A stretch of 64,000 nucleotides of DNA from Salipiger profundus (lineage in GTDB: Bacteria; Pseudomonadota; Alphaproteobacteria; Rhodobacterales; Rhodobacteraceae): contig NZ_CP014796.1 in NCBI RefSeq assembly GCF_001969385.1, forward strand, positions 881,001-945,000, read 5' to 3'. A model generated the notes under the pieces. That model did no database searches and was not told the DNA's origin. It was given only the letters and a program-made list of their open reading frames with translations. Positions 46,713-55,679 of the stretch are shown here, piece by piece (positions within the stretch are counted from its first letter, which is position 1; every line of letters starts with the position of its first letter). The translations under genes and the position numbers were made by a program.

Positions 46713-47837
46713 TCAGCCAGGCATACGCCCGGCGATCCAGCGCGCGAACTCGTAGTTTGGCCGCTCCAGGTGCGACAGGGCACCGGGTTTCGCGTGGCGC
46801 GCCTGCATGCCCTTCCAGACCCGCTCGGTGCAGCCCCGGTCCTCGTCGTTGACCGCATCGAGCAGCGTCTTCAGCGCCTCGAAATGCGCCGGTGCTTCGG
46901 GATCGCTGGCGAAATCCGGGTGCAACCCGCCGCCGTAGAGGATCTTCACGTGCCCCGGCCCGTCGGGCGTGAGGCAGAGATACCAGAAATACCCCGGCGT
47001 GAGGGTAATCATCAGCGACGGGTAGACCGAGATGAGCCACGTCCGGTAACGGTCGTCTCCCTCGAGCGTGGTGTTGTCCCGGTGCGCGATGCTCAGCGCC
47101 ACCGAGTCGTCCTTGAGGATGTGGTGGAAGTTGAAGCCCGGGAAGCCCTCGGGACAGGTCATCTTCTTCAGGTCCACGGCGCCGCCGATGGTGCCCCCGT
47201 GGCACATCGGCAGGTGGTAGCTCTCCATGAAGTTCTCGGCGAGGATCTTCCAGTTGGTGTTCCAGCGATGCTCTTCGCGGAAGACCTCGACGTAATCCTG
47301 CATCGGCAGGTAGCCGACGAGATCGTCCATCTCGCGCAGCGTCTCCCCGGGCTCGGGCAGGTCGGGGTCGAGCGTGACCATGATCCATCCCTTCCAGTCT
47401 ACGCAGCGGATTGCCGGCAGGCCGGAGGCTTCCTTGCAGAAGCTCTCGTTGAGCTCCATCGCCGGCGCACCGCGCAGCGAGCCATCGAGGTTGTAGGTCC
47501 ATGCGTGGTAGGGGCAGATGATCGTCCGCACGGTGCCGCGCCCCTCCAGCAGGATCGACATGCGGTGCCGGCAGACGTTCGACATCGCCCGCAGCGTCCC
47601 CTGCCGGTCGCGCAGCACGATGATCGGCTCACCGGCGATCTCCATCGTCAGGTAGTCGCCCGGCGCCTTCAGCGCGTCGGCACGGCCCGCGCAGAGCCAG
47701 CTTTTCGCGAAGACGTGCTCCTGCTCGAGCGCGAGGAAGGTCTCGGAGGTGTAGACGGAAATCGGCATCGCCCGCGCCGCCTCGAAGGGCGTGGCGACAT
47801 TGGCCCGAAGTTCGGCAGCCGGGTCGTGGATGGTCAT
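46713..47837 (-). CDS. Rieske non-heme iron oxygenase, alpha subunit
   Basis: 374 aa from the ATG at 47837 (GGGAG upstream). Rieske [2Fe-2S] ligands C-x-H...C-x2-H lie in NVCRHRMSILLEG and IICPYHAWTYNLDG. The mononuclear iron site is N-x-x-E-x-x-x-H-x4-H in ENFMESYHLPMCH. Overall layout is that of ring-hydroxylating or quaternary-amine (carnitine, glycine betaine) oxygenases. No reductase or ferredoxin gene is adjacent, so the substrate and electron donor remain open. It converges on the glycosyltransferase operon. Confidence 0.9.
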   Translation of the reverse strand: MTIHDPAAELRANVATPFEAARAMPISVYTSETFLALEQEHVFAKSWLCAGRADALKAPGDYLTMEIAGEPIIVLRDRQGTLRAMSNVCRHRMSILLEGRGTVRTIICPYHAWTYNLDGSLRGAPAMELNESFCKEASGLPAIRCVDWKGWIMVTLDPDLPEPGETLREMDDLVGYLPMQDYVEVFREEHRWNTNWKILAENFMESYHLPMCHGGTIGGAVDLKKMTCPEGFPGFNFHHILKDDSVALSIAHRDNTTLEGDDRYRTWLISVYPSLMITLTPGYFWYLCLTPDGPGHVKILYGGGLHPDFASDPEAPAHFEALKTLLDAVNDEDRGCTERVWKGMQARHAKPGALSHLERPNYEFARWIAGRMPG

Positions 47838-48146
47838 GCTCTGGGCTCCCGCAACGCGCGCCACGGCAGCACATGGAACCGCCGGGCAGGATCAAGTCGT
47901 CCTCCGACCGCGGGCCCGCGTCAAGTGACGGGCCGCATCGCGAGGACGAGACAGGATTGCCCGACCTGCGCATTCGGGAAAAGAAAGGCATTTCGAAGCC
48001 TGGCTTCGGCATTTCCGAGGATGGAGGCGCCGGACACCATGCCCGCATTCCAAGCGGTGCCGGAATTCAGAGCGGGCGGCCCAAGGGACTGCCGCCCGCC
48101 CCGAGAGTCGCCCGGCCCCAATCGGCCGGGCGCCCCTGTCCGGTCG
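47838..48146. other. Gap between Rieske oxygenase and first L,D-transpeptidase genes
   Basis: 309 bases with no gene seen. Two GC-rich hairpins, 9 bp at 48072-48099 and 8 bp at 48110-48131, lie just after the L,D-transpeptidase stop (minus strand) and probably end its transcript. The rest would carry the Rieske gene promoter. Confidence 0.5.
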
Positions 48147-48704
48147 TCAGATCACCCGCACCTGCGTGCCGATGGGACATAGCTGGTAAAGCTCGGCGAT
48201 CTTCTCGTTGTAGAGACCGATGCAGCCGTCCGAACTGCGGCGGCCGATCTTCCGCGTATCGTGCGTGCCGTGGATGATATAGGCGGGCCAGCTCAGGTAC
48301 ATGGCATGGGTGCCCAGCGGGTTCTCGGGCCCCGGCGGGATCGGCTTCCAGTCGGGGTAGCGTTCGAGCTGCGAAGGCGTCGGCGTCCACGAGGGCCCCA
48401 CCTTCTTGCGCACGATCTCGGTGTAGCCACGTTTCGTCAGCTCTTCGGTGAGGGGCACCGACGTTGGATAGATCCGGTAGTCTTTGCCATCCCCGGACCA
48501 GAAGTGCAGCGCCCGCGAGGTGGTGTCGCAGACGACGCTCGCCTTGCCGAGATCCTCGAAGTGATCGCGCCAGTCCTGCATCGAAAAGCTGGACGTGTTG
48601 CGCCGTTGAATACCCTCGGCCCGGACGGTGGCGGGCAGCAGGGCCGTTCCGGCGACAGCCAGCCCGGTGGCGAGGGCATGGCGCCTCGTCAGGCGATCAG
48701 ACAT
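48147..48704 (-). CDS. L,D-transpeptidase (YkuD domain), with altered active-site motif
   Basis: 185 aa from the ATG at 48704 (AGGAG upstream). N-terminal twin-arginine signal (TRRHALATGLAVAGTALLPA). The YkuD domain has IHGTHDTRKIG with the catalytic histidine and SSDGCIGLYNEKI with the catalytic cysteine. The usual S-x-G-C-[IV]-R arginine is glycine here. It should form 3,3 cross-links or attach proteins to peptidoglycan; activity may be altered. An exact CtrA box lies 64 bases upstream. It is tandem with a second, canonical L,D-transpeptidase gene. Confidence 0.9.
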   Translation of the reverse strand: MSDRLTRRHALATGLAVAGTALLPATVRAEGIQRRNTSSFSMQDWRDHFEDLGKASVVCDTTSRALHFWSGDGKDYRIYPTSVPLTEELTKRGYTEIVRKKVGPSWTPTPSQLERYPDWKPIPPGPENPLGTHAMYLSWPAYIIHGTHDTRKIGRRSSDGCIGLYNEKIAELYQLCPIGTQVRVI

Positions 48705-48760
48705 GTTTTCCGCTCCTTGCTCAGCCGCGGCCACCTGCGGCCGCAGCCTCGCAAGACCAG

Positions 48761-48789
48761 CCGAGCCTTAAGCGAAACTTAAGGCTCGG
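48761..48789 (-). terminator. 12-bp perfect hairpin after the second L,D-transpeptidase
   Basis: CCGAGCCTTAAG-CGAAA-CTTAAGGCTCGG, 19 bases after the stop at 48808. It has no T-tract. The central part is also an exact CtrA box, so termination and regulation may overlap here. Confidence 0.5.
48768..48782. promoter_or_regulatory. Exact CtrA box (TTAA-N7-TTAA) before first L,D-transpeptidase
   Basis: TTAAGCGAAACTTAA, 64 bases before the ATG at 48704. It is one of three exact matches in the window. Confidence 0.55.
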
Positions 48790-48807
48790 TCGGCCCGCGG
48801 CAGAAGA

Positions 48808-49518
48808 TCAGGCGGCGGGCTCTTCGGCGCCATCATCGGCCGTCCATTTGCCGGCCTCGCTCTTGTCCAGCACGATGACCTGCGCACCCCGGTCGACCTC
48901 GTCTCCAAGATGGATGATGTCCTGGTTGAACAGGCGAATGCAGCCCGACGATGTGGCATGCCCGACGGTCCAGGGGCTCGGCGTGCCATGAATGCGGTAG
49001 AGCGTGTCCCGACCGTTGCGATAGAGGTAGAGCGCCCGTGCGCCCAGCGGGTTGTCGAGCCCGCCCGGCAGACCCGAGGCCACGGGGCCGTAGGTCTCGG
49101 GGTCGCGCTTCAGCATGTTCTTGGTGGGGGTCCACGATGGCCAGTCGCGCTTGACCGGGATCGTCGCCCTGCCCGAGAAGCTGTGCCCTGCCGCGCCCAC
49201 CGCCACGAGGTAGCGCATCGCGGTGTCGTCGCCTTGCAGGTGGTAAAGATACTTGCCGCCGGGATCGACCACGATGCTGCCCGCCGGATAGGGCGCGTGA
49301 TATTCCACCAGCTGCCGCTTCTTTTCCTCCGAGAGGTACTCGGCCGGAATCGCCGGAACCTCGATCCCCTCGTACTCCGTCGCGGCGTACATCGCGCGGG
49401 TCTCGGCGCTGATGCCGCCGGGCTGCATGGCCGCCGGAACGACGCCGCAGGCGGACAGCACCACCGGCAACGCCATGGCCAGTACCAGCGTCAGGCGGGT
49501 CTTGAGGAGTGCGATCAT
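48808..49518 (-). CDS. L,D-transpeptidase lipoprotein (YkuD domain)
   Basis: 236 aa. It has a lipoprotein signal with lipobox VLSACGV (C24). The YkuD domain has RIHGTPSPWTVGHATSSG and the canonical S-x-G-C-I-R motif SSGCIRLFNQD. TIPVKRDWPSWTPTKNML matches the ErfK/YbiS type. It is anchored in the envelope and should cross-link peptidoglycan or attach proteins to it. An exact CtrA box lies 79 bases upstream in the region shared with rimO. Confidence 0.93.
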   Translation of the reverse strand: MIALLKTRLTLVLAMALPVVLSACGVVPAAMQPGGISAETRAMYAATEYEGIEVPAIPAEYLSEEKKRQLVEYHAPYPAGSIVVDPGGKYLYHLQGDDTAMRYLVAVGAAGHSFSGRATIPVKRDWPSWTPTKNMLKRDPETYGPVASGLPGGLDNPLGARALYLYRNGRDTLYRIHGTPSPWTVGHATSSGCIRLFNQDIIHLGDEVDRGAQVIVLDKSEAGKWTADDGAEEPAA

Positions 49519-49596
49519 GTCATCTCTTTCATCATCTGGGGCCCGGCGGCGCGGCGCCTCGGGCCTTCGGTCTGCGAATTGCGAAACAAACTAAAC

Positions 49597-49611
49597 TTAA
49601 GACTGTCTTAA
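49597..49611. promoter_or_regulatory. Exact CtrA box (TTAA-N7-TTAA) between L,D-transpeptidase and rimO
   Basis: TTAAGACTGTCTTAA, also a perfect 7-1-7 palindrome. It is 79 bases before the L,D-transpeptidase start and 81 bases before the rimO start used here. Confidence 0.6.
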
Positions 49612-49679
49612 AGGAGGTCGCGGGCGCGTGAGGTCAACCCCGTGGACCGTGAGGCCTTCCCCAAAGGCGCGGGCTCGCT

Positions 49680-49685
49680 TATATG
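49680..49685 (+). promoter_or_regulatory. -10-like element of rimO
   Basis: TATATG followed by CGCGCC and the rimO ATG, matching the dapF arrangement base for base in spacing. A convincing -35 is not seen. Confidence 0.4.
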
Positions 49686-49691
49686 CGCGCC

Positions 49692-51065
49692 ATGCAGAAT
49701 CCTCCCGACCTGCGCCCCGACCTGGCGCGCGCCCGCATCTCGGAAACCAAACGCGACGGCCAGCCGACCATCGGCATGGTCTCGCTCGGCTGCCCCAAGG
49801 CGCTGGTGGACAGCGAACGCATCCTCACCCGGCTGCGCGCCGAGGGCTACGGCATCTCGCCCGACTACAGCGGCGCCGACGCGGTGATCGTGAACACCTG
49901 CGGCTTCCTCGACAGCGCCAAGGCGGAAAGCCTTGAGGCCATCGGCGAGGCGCTGGCCGAAAACGGCCGGGTGATCGTCACGGGCTGTCTCGGGGCGGAA
50001 CCCGACTACATCACCGGCGCGCACCCCAAGGTGCTGGCCGTGACCGGGCCGCACCAGTACGAGCAGGTGCTCGACGCCGTGCACGGCGCGGTGCCGCCCG
50101 CGCCCGATCCCTTCGTGGACCTGCTGCCGTCGTCGGGCGTGAAGCTCACGCCCCGTCATTACAGCTACCTCAAGATCTCCGAGGGCTGCAATCACGCCTG
50201 CAAGTTCTGCATCATCCCCGACATGCGCGGCAAGCTCGCTTCTCGCCCGCATCGCGCGGTGATGCGCGAGGCCGAGAAGCTGGTCGAGGCGGGCGTGAAG
50301 GAGCTGCTGGTCATCAGCCAGGATACCTCGGCCTATGGCACCGACTGGAAGGACCGCGAGGTGAAGGCGCCGATCCTGCCGCTGGCGCGCGATCTGGGCA
50401 GCCTAGGCGCCTGGGTGCGGATGCACTACGTCTACCCCTACCCGCACGTCCGCGACCTGATCCCGCTGATGGAAGGCACCGCCGAGGCGGCCGAGGGCGG
50501 CATCCTGCCCTACCTCGACATTCCCTTCCAGCACGCCCACCCGGACACCCTCAAGCGCATGGCGCGGCCTGCCGCCGCCGCCCGCACGCTCGACGAGATC
50601 GCCGCCTGGCGCGCCGCCTGCCCCGATGTGGTGCTGCGGTCGACCTTCATCGTCGGCTACCCCGGCGAGACCGAGGAAGAGTTCCAGACCCTCCTCGACT
50701 GGATGGACGAGGCGCAGCTCGACCGTGTCGGCTGCTTCCAGTACGAGAACGTCGCCGGCGCGCGCTCGAACGCGCTGCCCGACCACGTGCCCGCAGAGGT
50801 CAAGCAGGACCGCTGGGACCGCTTCATGGAAAAGGCGCAGGCCATCTCCGAGGCGAAGCTTGCCGCCAAGGTCGGCCGGAAAATGGACGTGATCGTCGAT
50901 CTGGTCGAGGACGACGCCGCCACCTGCCGCACCAAGGCAGACGCGCCCGAGATCGACGGCAACCTCTTCATCGACGAGGGCCACGAGCGGCTTTCGCCGG
51001 GTGATATCGTCACGGTCGAGGTCGACGAGGCCGGTGAATACGACCTCTGGGGACGGCCGGTCTAG
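49692..51065 (+). CDS. rimO: Ribosomal protein S12 methylthiotransferase RimO
   Basis: 457 aa from the ATG at 49692; an ATG at 49683 is possible but lies within a TATATG -10-like element. It has an N-terminal UPF0004 domain with Fe-S cysteines ([24 protein letters not shown]), a radical-SAM triad C-x3-C-x2-C in [12 protein letters not shown], and a C-terminal TRAM domain. It methylthiolates an aspartate of S12. No Shine-Dalgarno site is seen, and the -10-like hexamer ends six bases before the ATG, suggesting a leaderless mRNA. Confidence 0.95.
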   Translation: MQNPPDLRPDLARARISETKRDGQPTIGMVSLGCPKALVDSERILTRLRAEGYGISPDYSGADAVIVNTCGFLDSAKAESLEAIGEALAENGRVIVTGCLGAEPDYITGAHPKVLAVTGPHQYEQVLDAVHGAVPPAPDPFVDLLPSSGVKLTPRHYSYLKISEGCNHACKFCIIPDMRGKLASRPHRAVMREAEKLVEAGVKELLVISQDTSAYGTDWKDREVKAPILPLARDLGSLGAWVRMHYVYPYPHVRDLIPLMEGTAEAAEGGILPYLDIPFQHAHPDTLKRMARPAAAARTLDEIAAWRAACPDVVLRSTFIVGYPGETEEEFQTLLDWMDEAQLDRVGCFQYENVAGARSNALPDHVPAEVKQDRWDRFMEKAQAISEAKLAAKVGRKMDVIVDLVEDDAATCRTKADAPEIDGNLFIDEGHERLSPGDIVTVEVDEAGEYDLWGRPV

Positions 51066-51438
51066 CGTCCGCCGGCCACCCGGCCCACACCCGGCCCGCC
51101 TCGAAAGCTCGCATTTTCGTGAACATCCGCCCGCATTGTCATCAATCTGCGCGGTTCTCCTTCGAAGCGCCGGGTCGGACCGGGGACAGCACCTGCCACC
51201 GCAGCTAGAAAGAGCGCGTTTTAACAAGCTGTTCGAGGCACCGTGCCAGGTCTCCGGTCACCCCGAAGCCCCTCGTTGCGCGATCTTTTCCAGAGTGCAT
51301 TTCAGATGCGACGAATGCTCCCGCCCGGCGGGAGCATTCTTTTTTCCGGCACCGGAACGTCACGCCGAGGCCGTCGCGTTCCGATGGCTGGGCACGCCGT
51401 CTTGAACCCGGCCGCGCGCTGCGGCAAGAGCCTGCCGC
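51066..51438 (+). other. Non-coding region with strong terminator, between rimO and tdk
   Basis: 373 bases with no supported protein gene. A clear intrinsic terminator at 51313-51345 is almost 250 bases after the rimO stop, so the stretch before it may be a long 3' UTR or a separate small RNA. Promoter elements for tdk would be downstream of 51345. Confidence 0.5.
51313..51345 (+). terminator. Rho-independent terminator
   Basis: GAATGCTCCCGC-CCG-GCGGGAGCATTC followed by TTTTTT: a 12-bp perfect stem with a U-tail, the best intrinsic terminator in the window after that of cspA. Confidence 0.9.
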
Positions 51439-52020
51439 ATGGCGAAGCTCTATTTCAACTACTCCACCATGAACGCCGGCAAGTCGACGCTGCTGCTGCA
51501 GGCGGCGCACAACTACGGCGAACGCGGGATGGAGGTCTACCTGCTCACCGCGCGGCTCGACACCCGCGCCGGCGAGGGCCGCATCGGCTCGCGCATCGGG
51601 CTCGGGCGCGAGGCCGATACCTTCACCCCCGAGGATGATCTCTTCGCCCGTATCGCGGCAAAGCACGACGCGCGCCAGCTGGCCTGCATCTTCGTCGACG
51701 AGGCGCAGTTCCTGACAGAAACGCAGGTGTGGCAGCTTGCGCGCGTGGCGGACGATCTGAAGATCCCGGTGATGGCCTACGGGCTGCGTGTCGACTTCCG
51801 GGGCCAGCTGTTTCCGGGCTCCGCCGTGCTGCTCGCGCTGGCCGATACGCTGCGCGAGGTGCGCACGATCTGCCATTGCGGCCGCAAGGCGACGATGGTC
51901 ATCCGGAAAGACGGCGAGGGCCGTGTGGTGATCGACGGCGACCAGGTGCAGATCGGCGGCAACGAGACCTACATCTCGCTCTGCCGCCGGCACTGGCGCG
52001 AGGCGTTCGGCAAGGGCTGA
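51439..52020 (+). CDS. tdk: Thymidine kinase (type II)
   Basis: 193 aa, normal length. P-loop STMNAGKSTLL (residues 9-19), Walker B FVDEAQFL, and zinc-binding cysteines near the C-terminus (ICHCGRKA; SLCRRHW). It phosphorylates thymidine to dTMP in pyrimidine salvage. It converges on pcs with a seven-base gap. Confidence 0.95.
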   Translation: MAKLYFNYSTMNAGKSTLLLQAAHNYGERGMEVYLLTARLDTRAGEGRIGSRIGLGREADTFTPEDDLFARIAAKHDARQLACIFVDEAQFLTETQVWQLARVADDLKIPVMAYGLRVDFRGQLFPGSAVLLALADTLREVRTICHCGRKATMVIRKDGEGRVVIDGDQVQIGGNETYISLCRRHWREAFGKG

Positions 52021-52027
52021 GCGCCGC

Positions 52028-52723
52028 TCAGCCTTTCCGCTGCGGGACGAGCTGCTGCACGATGCCGACGAAGATCAGGTAGATCGAGGTCACGACAAGC
52101 CCCCAGATCGCCCAGCTCTCGGGGTGGAAGTCTACGACCGCCGCCCAGCCCGCGAAGAACGTCCAAGCCAGCGCGATCGGAAGCGACAGCGGGCGCCAGC
52201 GCTCTGTCCGCACCGGGTGGATGAATTTCAGCGGCAGGAACATGGCAACGGCGAGCACGCCCACCAGCGTCAGGATCACCCAGAAGTTCGGCTGCACCGC
52301 GAAGAGCACCAGCACGAGCATGTTCCAGCAGCCCGGAAAGCCGTGGAACGAGTTGTCCTCGGTCTTCATCCGGCTGTCGGCGAAATAGAGCGCGCTGGCA
52401 AAGGTGATGAGGATGATCGCCACCCAGCCGGTCCAGCCCGGCAGCAGCCCCGACTGGAACAGCGCGAAGGCCGGGATGAAGACATAGGTGAGGTAGTCGA
52501 TGATCAGGTCGAGGATGACGCCGTCGAAGCGCGGGAAGTTCGTCTTGACCTCGTATTTCCGCGCCATCGGCCCGTCGAGCCCGTCGACGAAGAAGGCCAC
52601 GACCAGCCAGAGGAACATCAGCGACCAGTCCTCCTGTGCGGCAGCAAGCAGCGCAAGCATCGCGAAGACCGCGCCGGTTGCCGTGAACAGATGGACGAGA
52701 AGAGCCTGGGATGCGCGTGTCAT
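52028..52723 (-). CDS. pcs: Phosphatidylcholine synthase (CDP-diacylglycerol:choline type)
   Basis: 231 aa membrane protein with about eight helices. The CDP-OH-P motif is the Pcs variant: VDGLDGPMARKYEVKTNFPR then FDGVILDLIIDYLTYV, with the characteristic insertion between A-R and G. It makes phosphatidylcholine directly from choline and CDP-diacylglycerol in the inner membrane, an alphaproteobacterial route. Together with plcP/agt it shows active membrane-lipid tailoring. No good ribosome site is seen before the ATG. Confidence 0.93.
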   Translation of the reverse strand: MTRASQALLVHLFTATGAVFAMLALLAAAQEDWSLMFLWLVVAFFVDGLDGPMARKYEVKTNFPRFDGVILDLIIDYLTYVFIPAFALFQSGLLPGWTGWVAIILITFASALYFADSRMKTEDNSFHGFPGCWNMLVLVLFAVQPNFWVILTLVGVLAVAMFLPLKFIHPVRTERWRPLSLPIALAWTFFAGWAAVVDFHPESWAIWGLVVTSIYLIFVGIVQQLVPQRKG

Positions 52724-52762
52724 TGCACCGTCATGCAGTATTCGTCGCGCGACCGCAAACGA

Positions 52763-53386
52763 TCAGTCTATCGCAGGAGGCGATTGCATCAGGGCGGCGA
52801 GCGCCTCGAGCTCCTGCCCGAAGCCGCCCGCGACCGCACCGGCAGCGGCCTGACGTGCGTCGTCGGGTTTGTTCTGGCCCAGCTTCCACGTGCTGTCGAC
52901 CTGCGCGATCTCGAGCCGGAAAGGCCGGATCATGCGGATGAGGCGGGCCTTTGTCTCTGCCGTCATCTTGTCCATCGTCCACGGCCGCTTCGGCAGCCGC
53001 GCCTCGAAGGAGGCGGACTGCGCGGCAAGCAGCGGTTCGAGCGCGTCATCCGGCAGCGGCACGAGCCGTCCGGTGAGGTGCACCGCGACATAGTTCCACG
53101 TGGGCACCTGGTCGGGCCCGAGACCATACCAGTCGGGCGAGACATAGCCGTCGGCCCCCGACACCGCGAGCCGCGCCGCAAGGCCCGCCCCTACCGCACG
53201 GCTGATCGGGTTCGACCGCACGAGGTGCAGGTCGGCATGGGCCCCGTCATCGGACAGCAGGAAGGGCACGTGGCTCAGCAGAGGCGCACCCTCCCCGGAG
53301 ACCGCGAGCATGCCGAAGGCCCGTTCCCTCACGAAGCGCAGGCTTTCCGCCTGCACCGTATCGCGAAATGCCGGGTTGGGGTGCAT
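52763..53386 (-). CDS. PaiB-like FMN-binding negative transcriptional regulator
   Basis: 207 aa. It starts with MHPNPAFRDT, typical of the family, and has the FMN-binding split barrel (FGMLAVSGEGAPLLSHVPFL; VSPDWYGLGPDQVPTWNYVA). The family is named after Bacillus PaiB, a regulator of sporulation and protease genes. In Gram-negative bacteria the true role is unclear and it may be a flavin-dependent enzyme. It is followed upstream by mtaB with a three-base gap, so probably the same operon. Confidence 0.88.
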   Translation of the reverse strand: MHPNPAFRDTVQAESLRFVRERAFGMLAVSGEGAPLLSHVPFLLSDDGAHADLHLVRSNPISRAVGAGLAARLAVSGADGYVSPDWYGLGPDQVPTWNYVAVHLTGRLVPLPDDALEPLLAAQSASFEARLPKRPWTMDKMTAETKARLIRMIRPFRLEIAQVDSTWKLGQNKPDDARQAAAGAVAGGFGQELEALAALMQSPPAID

Positions 53387-53389
53387 GGC

Positions 53390-54643
53390 TCAGGCCACCA
53401 GCCGCTGGCCGTCACGGCCGGTGATCGTGGCGGTGATGATCTCGCCCTCGGTCCGCGGCGTGGTCAGGGTCACCTCGGTGAACTGCTCGGTGCGCCCCAT
53501 GTCGGGCGCTTCCATCAGGATCCGGTGCGTCGCCCCCTGCTGCGCGGCAAGATGGCGCTCGACCGCCGCCGCCCCCGCGGCGCGCAGCCGCGCGGCGCGC
53601 GCCTTGATCGTGTTGCCGTCGACCTTGCTGGGGATCTTCGCTGCCGGGGTGCCCGGACGCGAGGAATAGGGGAAGACGTGCAGCCACGTGAGGTTGCAAT
53701 CCTCGACCAGCTTCAGCGAGTTCTCGAAATGCGCCTCGGTCTCGGTCGGGAAACCGGCGATGATGTCGGCCCCGAAGGTGATGTCCGGACGCAGGCGGCG
53801 CGCCTCCTCGGTAAAGGCGATGGCGTCGTCGCGCAGGTGGCGCCGCTTCATGCGCTTGAGGATCAGGTCGTCGCCATGCTGCAGACTGAGGTGCAGGTGC
53901 GGCATCAGCCGGGGCTCGGTGGCGATGGCCTGCATGAGATTCTCGTCGGCCTCGATGCTGTCGATCGAGGAGATCCGCAGGCGCGGCACGTCGGTGAGCT
54001 TCAGCAGCCGCATCACCAGATCGCCCAGACGCGGCGTGCCCGGCAGGTCGGCGCCCCAGGAGGTCAGGTCGACGCCGGTCAGCACCACCTCGTTGTAGCC
54101 CTTCTGGACCAGCCGCTTGACCTGGTCCACCACGACCCCGGCCGGCACCGAGCGCGAATTGCCCCGGCCATAGGGGATGATGCAGAAGGTGCAGCGATGA
54201 TCGCAGCCGTTCTGAACCTGCACGTAGGCCCGCGAACGCGTGCCGAAGCCGTCGATCAGGTGGCCCGCGGTCTCGTTCACCGACATGATGTCGTTGACCT
54301 GCACACGCTCGGTCTCGCCGATGAAATCGGCCCGCAGGCCGGCCCATGTCTCGGGCGCCATCTTCTCGGTGTTGCCGATCACCGCGTCGACCTCGGCCAT
54401 GGCCGAGAAGCTGTCGGGGTCGATCTGCGCGGCGCAGCCGGTGACGATGACCCGCGCGTCGGGGTTCTCGCGGCGCAGGCGGCGAATCTCCTGCCGCGCC
54501 TTGCGCACCGCCTCGGCGGTCACGGCACAGGTGTTCACGACCACCGCGTCGCCGACGCCGGCCTCGTCGGCAAGCGCCTTCATCGCCTCGGTCTCGTAGG
54601 CATTCAGCCGGCAGCCCAGCGTGGTGAATTTCGGAGCGCTCAT
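53390..54643 (-). CDS. mtaB: tRNA t6A37 methylthiotransferase MtaB
   Basis: 417 aa from the ATG at 54643, overlapping the dapF stop (ATGA) with GGAGG upstream. It has an N-terminal UPF0004 domain ([30 protein letters not shown]), a radical-SAM C-x3-C-x2-C in [20 protein letters not shown] and a C-terminal TRAM-like domain. It converts t6A to ms2t6A at position 37 of tRNAs reading ANN codons, downstream of the TsaB-dependent t6A pathway. It is a paralogue of rimO in the same window. Confidence 0.93.
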   Translation of the reverse strand: MSAPKFTTLGCRLNAYETEAMKALADEAGVGDAVVVNTCAVTAEAVRKARQEIRRLRRENPDARVIVTGCAAQIDPDSFSAMAEVDAVIGNTEKMAPETWAGLRADFIGETERVQVNDIMSVNETAGHLIDGFGTRSRAYVQVQNGCDHRCTFCIIPYGRGNSRSVPAGVVVDQVKRLVQKGYNEVVLTGVDLTSWGADLPGTPRLGDLVMRLLKLTDVPRLRISSIDSIEADENLMQAIATEPRLMPHLHLSLQHGDDLILKRMKRRHLRDDAIAFTEEARRLRPDITFGADIIAGFPTETEAHFENSLKLVEDCNLTWLHVFPYSSRPGTPAAKIPSKVDGNTIKARAARLRAAGAAAVERHLAAQQGATHRILMEAPDMGRTEQFTEVTLTTPRTEGEIITATITGRDGQRLVA

Positions 54644-55470
54644 CGGTTCGCCTCCAGCCAGTCGCGGGTCAGGACGCCATCGAAGACATGCGCGGTGCCG
54701 CCGGTCATCCAGACGCCGTCGTCGCGCCAATCGATCTGCAGCGTGCCACCGTCGAGCTCGATCGTCACCTTGCGGCCGGTCAGGCCGCGCCGTGCGGCGG
54801 CGACCGCGGTCGCACAGGACGACGATCCCGACGCCAGCGTGATGCCGACTCCGCGCTCCCAGACCCGCATGCGCAGGTGATCGGGGCCGAGCAGGCTTGC
54901 CACCTGCACGTTGGTCCGCTCGGGGTAGAGCGGGTGCGTCTCATGCGCGGCGCCGAAGGTCGGCAGGTCGACCGCTTCGGCATCGTCGACGAAGAAGGTG
55001 CAATGCGGGTTGCCCATGCCGGTCGCCGTCGGCGCGCCCTCGATGGGCAGTTCGAGCGTATCCATCTCCTCGGCGAGCGGGATCTCGTCCCAGCGCAGCT
55101 GCGGCTGGCCCATGTTCACCGAGGTCAGCCCCGCGCCCGCGTCCTCGGCAAGCAGCGTGCCACGCTCGGTCACCAGCCGAAGCGCCGTCTTGCCGCTCTC
55201 GTCCATGAGATGACGCGCGATGCAGCGGGTCGCGTTGCCGCAAGCCCCGGCGGTCGAGCCGTCGGCATTGTAGAAGGTCAGCGTCGCATCCCCGGCGCCC
55301 GCCCCGATCACCGCGAGCTGGTCGAAGCCGACACCGCGGTGCCGGTCGGCGATCGCCTGCACCAGAGCAGGCGTCAGCCCGTGCGGGCGCGCACGGGCAT
55401 CCAGCACGACGAAGTCGTTGCCGAGACCGTGCATCTTCATGAAGGGCAGACTATCGGGGGCGCGTTCCAT
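54640..55470 (-). CDS. dapF: Diaminopimelate epimerase
   Basis: 276 aa from the ATG at 55470; other in-frame starts at 55515, 55479 and 55440 are possible. The catalytic cysteines are in [12 protein letters not shown] and [12 protein letters not shown], and [13 protein letters not shown] is the family start. It converts LL- to meso-diaminopimelate for lysine and peptidoglycan. The chosen ATG has the sequence TATATG and six bases before it, the same arrangement as rimO, so a leaderless transcript is likely. First gene of a dapF-mtaB-paiB-like unit. Confidence 0.94.
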   Translation of the reverse strand: MERAPDSLPFMKMHGLGNDFVVLDARARPHGLTPALVQAIADRHRGVGFDQLAVIGAGAGDATLTFYNADGSTAGACGNATRCIARHLMDESGKTALRLVTERGTLLAEDAGAGLTSVNMGQPQLRWDEIPLAEEMDTLELPIEGAPTATGMGNPHCTFFVDDAEAVDLPTFGAAHETHPLYPERTNVQVASLLGPDHLRMRVWERGVGITLASGSSSCATAVAAARRGLTGRKVTIELDGGTLQIDWRDDGVWMTGGTAHVFDGVLTRDWLEANR

Positions 55471-55476
55471 TGCGCG

Positions 55477-55482
55477 CATATA
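55477..55482 (-). promoter_or_regulatory. -10-like element of dapF
   Basis: TATATG on the minus strand, followed by CGCGCA and the dapF ATG. The geometry places the transcript start at or next to the start codon. A convincing -35 is not seen. Confidence 0.4.
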
Positions 55483-55598
55483 CGCGCGTTGAAGCACCCT
55501 TTCCAGAGCCGCCACCGGGCCCCACGAATTTTCTTTGCCCGAATGCCATTTTTCCGGTTGACCCTATCGGCCAGTCTTTCTAGAAGCGCCCGCACAGT

Positions 55599-55674
55599 GG
55601 GCCGTTAGCTCAGTTGGTAGAGCAACTGACTTTTAATCAGTGGGTCGCAGGTTCGAATCCTGCACGGCTCACCA
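55599..55674 (+). tRNA. tRNA-Lys (anticodon UUU)
   Basis: 76 nt with encoded CCA. Acceptor stem GGGCCGT pairs with ACGGCTC. D-arm TAGCTCAGTTGGTAGAGC, anticodon stem ACTGA/TCAGT with loop CTTTTAA (anticodon TTT), and T-arm GTTCGAATC are all standard. A hairpin at 55680-55717 follows. Confidence 0.98.
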
Positions 55675-55679
55675 CTGCA

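Noticed and set aside
52124..54880. Over 900-codon open frame antisense to pcs, the PaiB-like gene and mtaB
   Set aside because: It crosses three recognised genes on the other strand and has no protein-like features.
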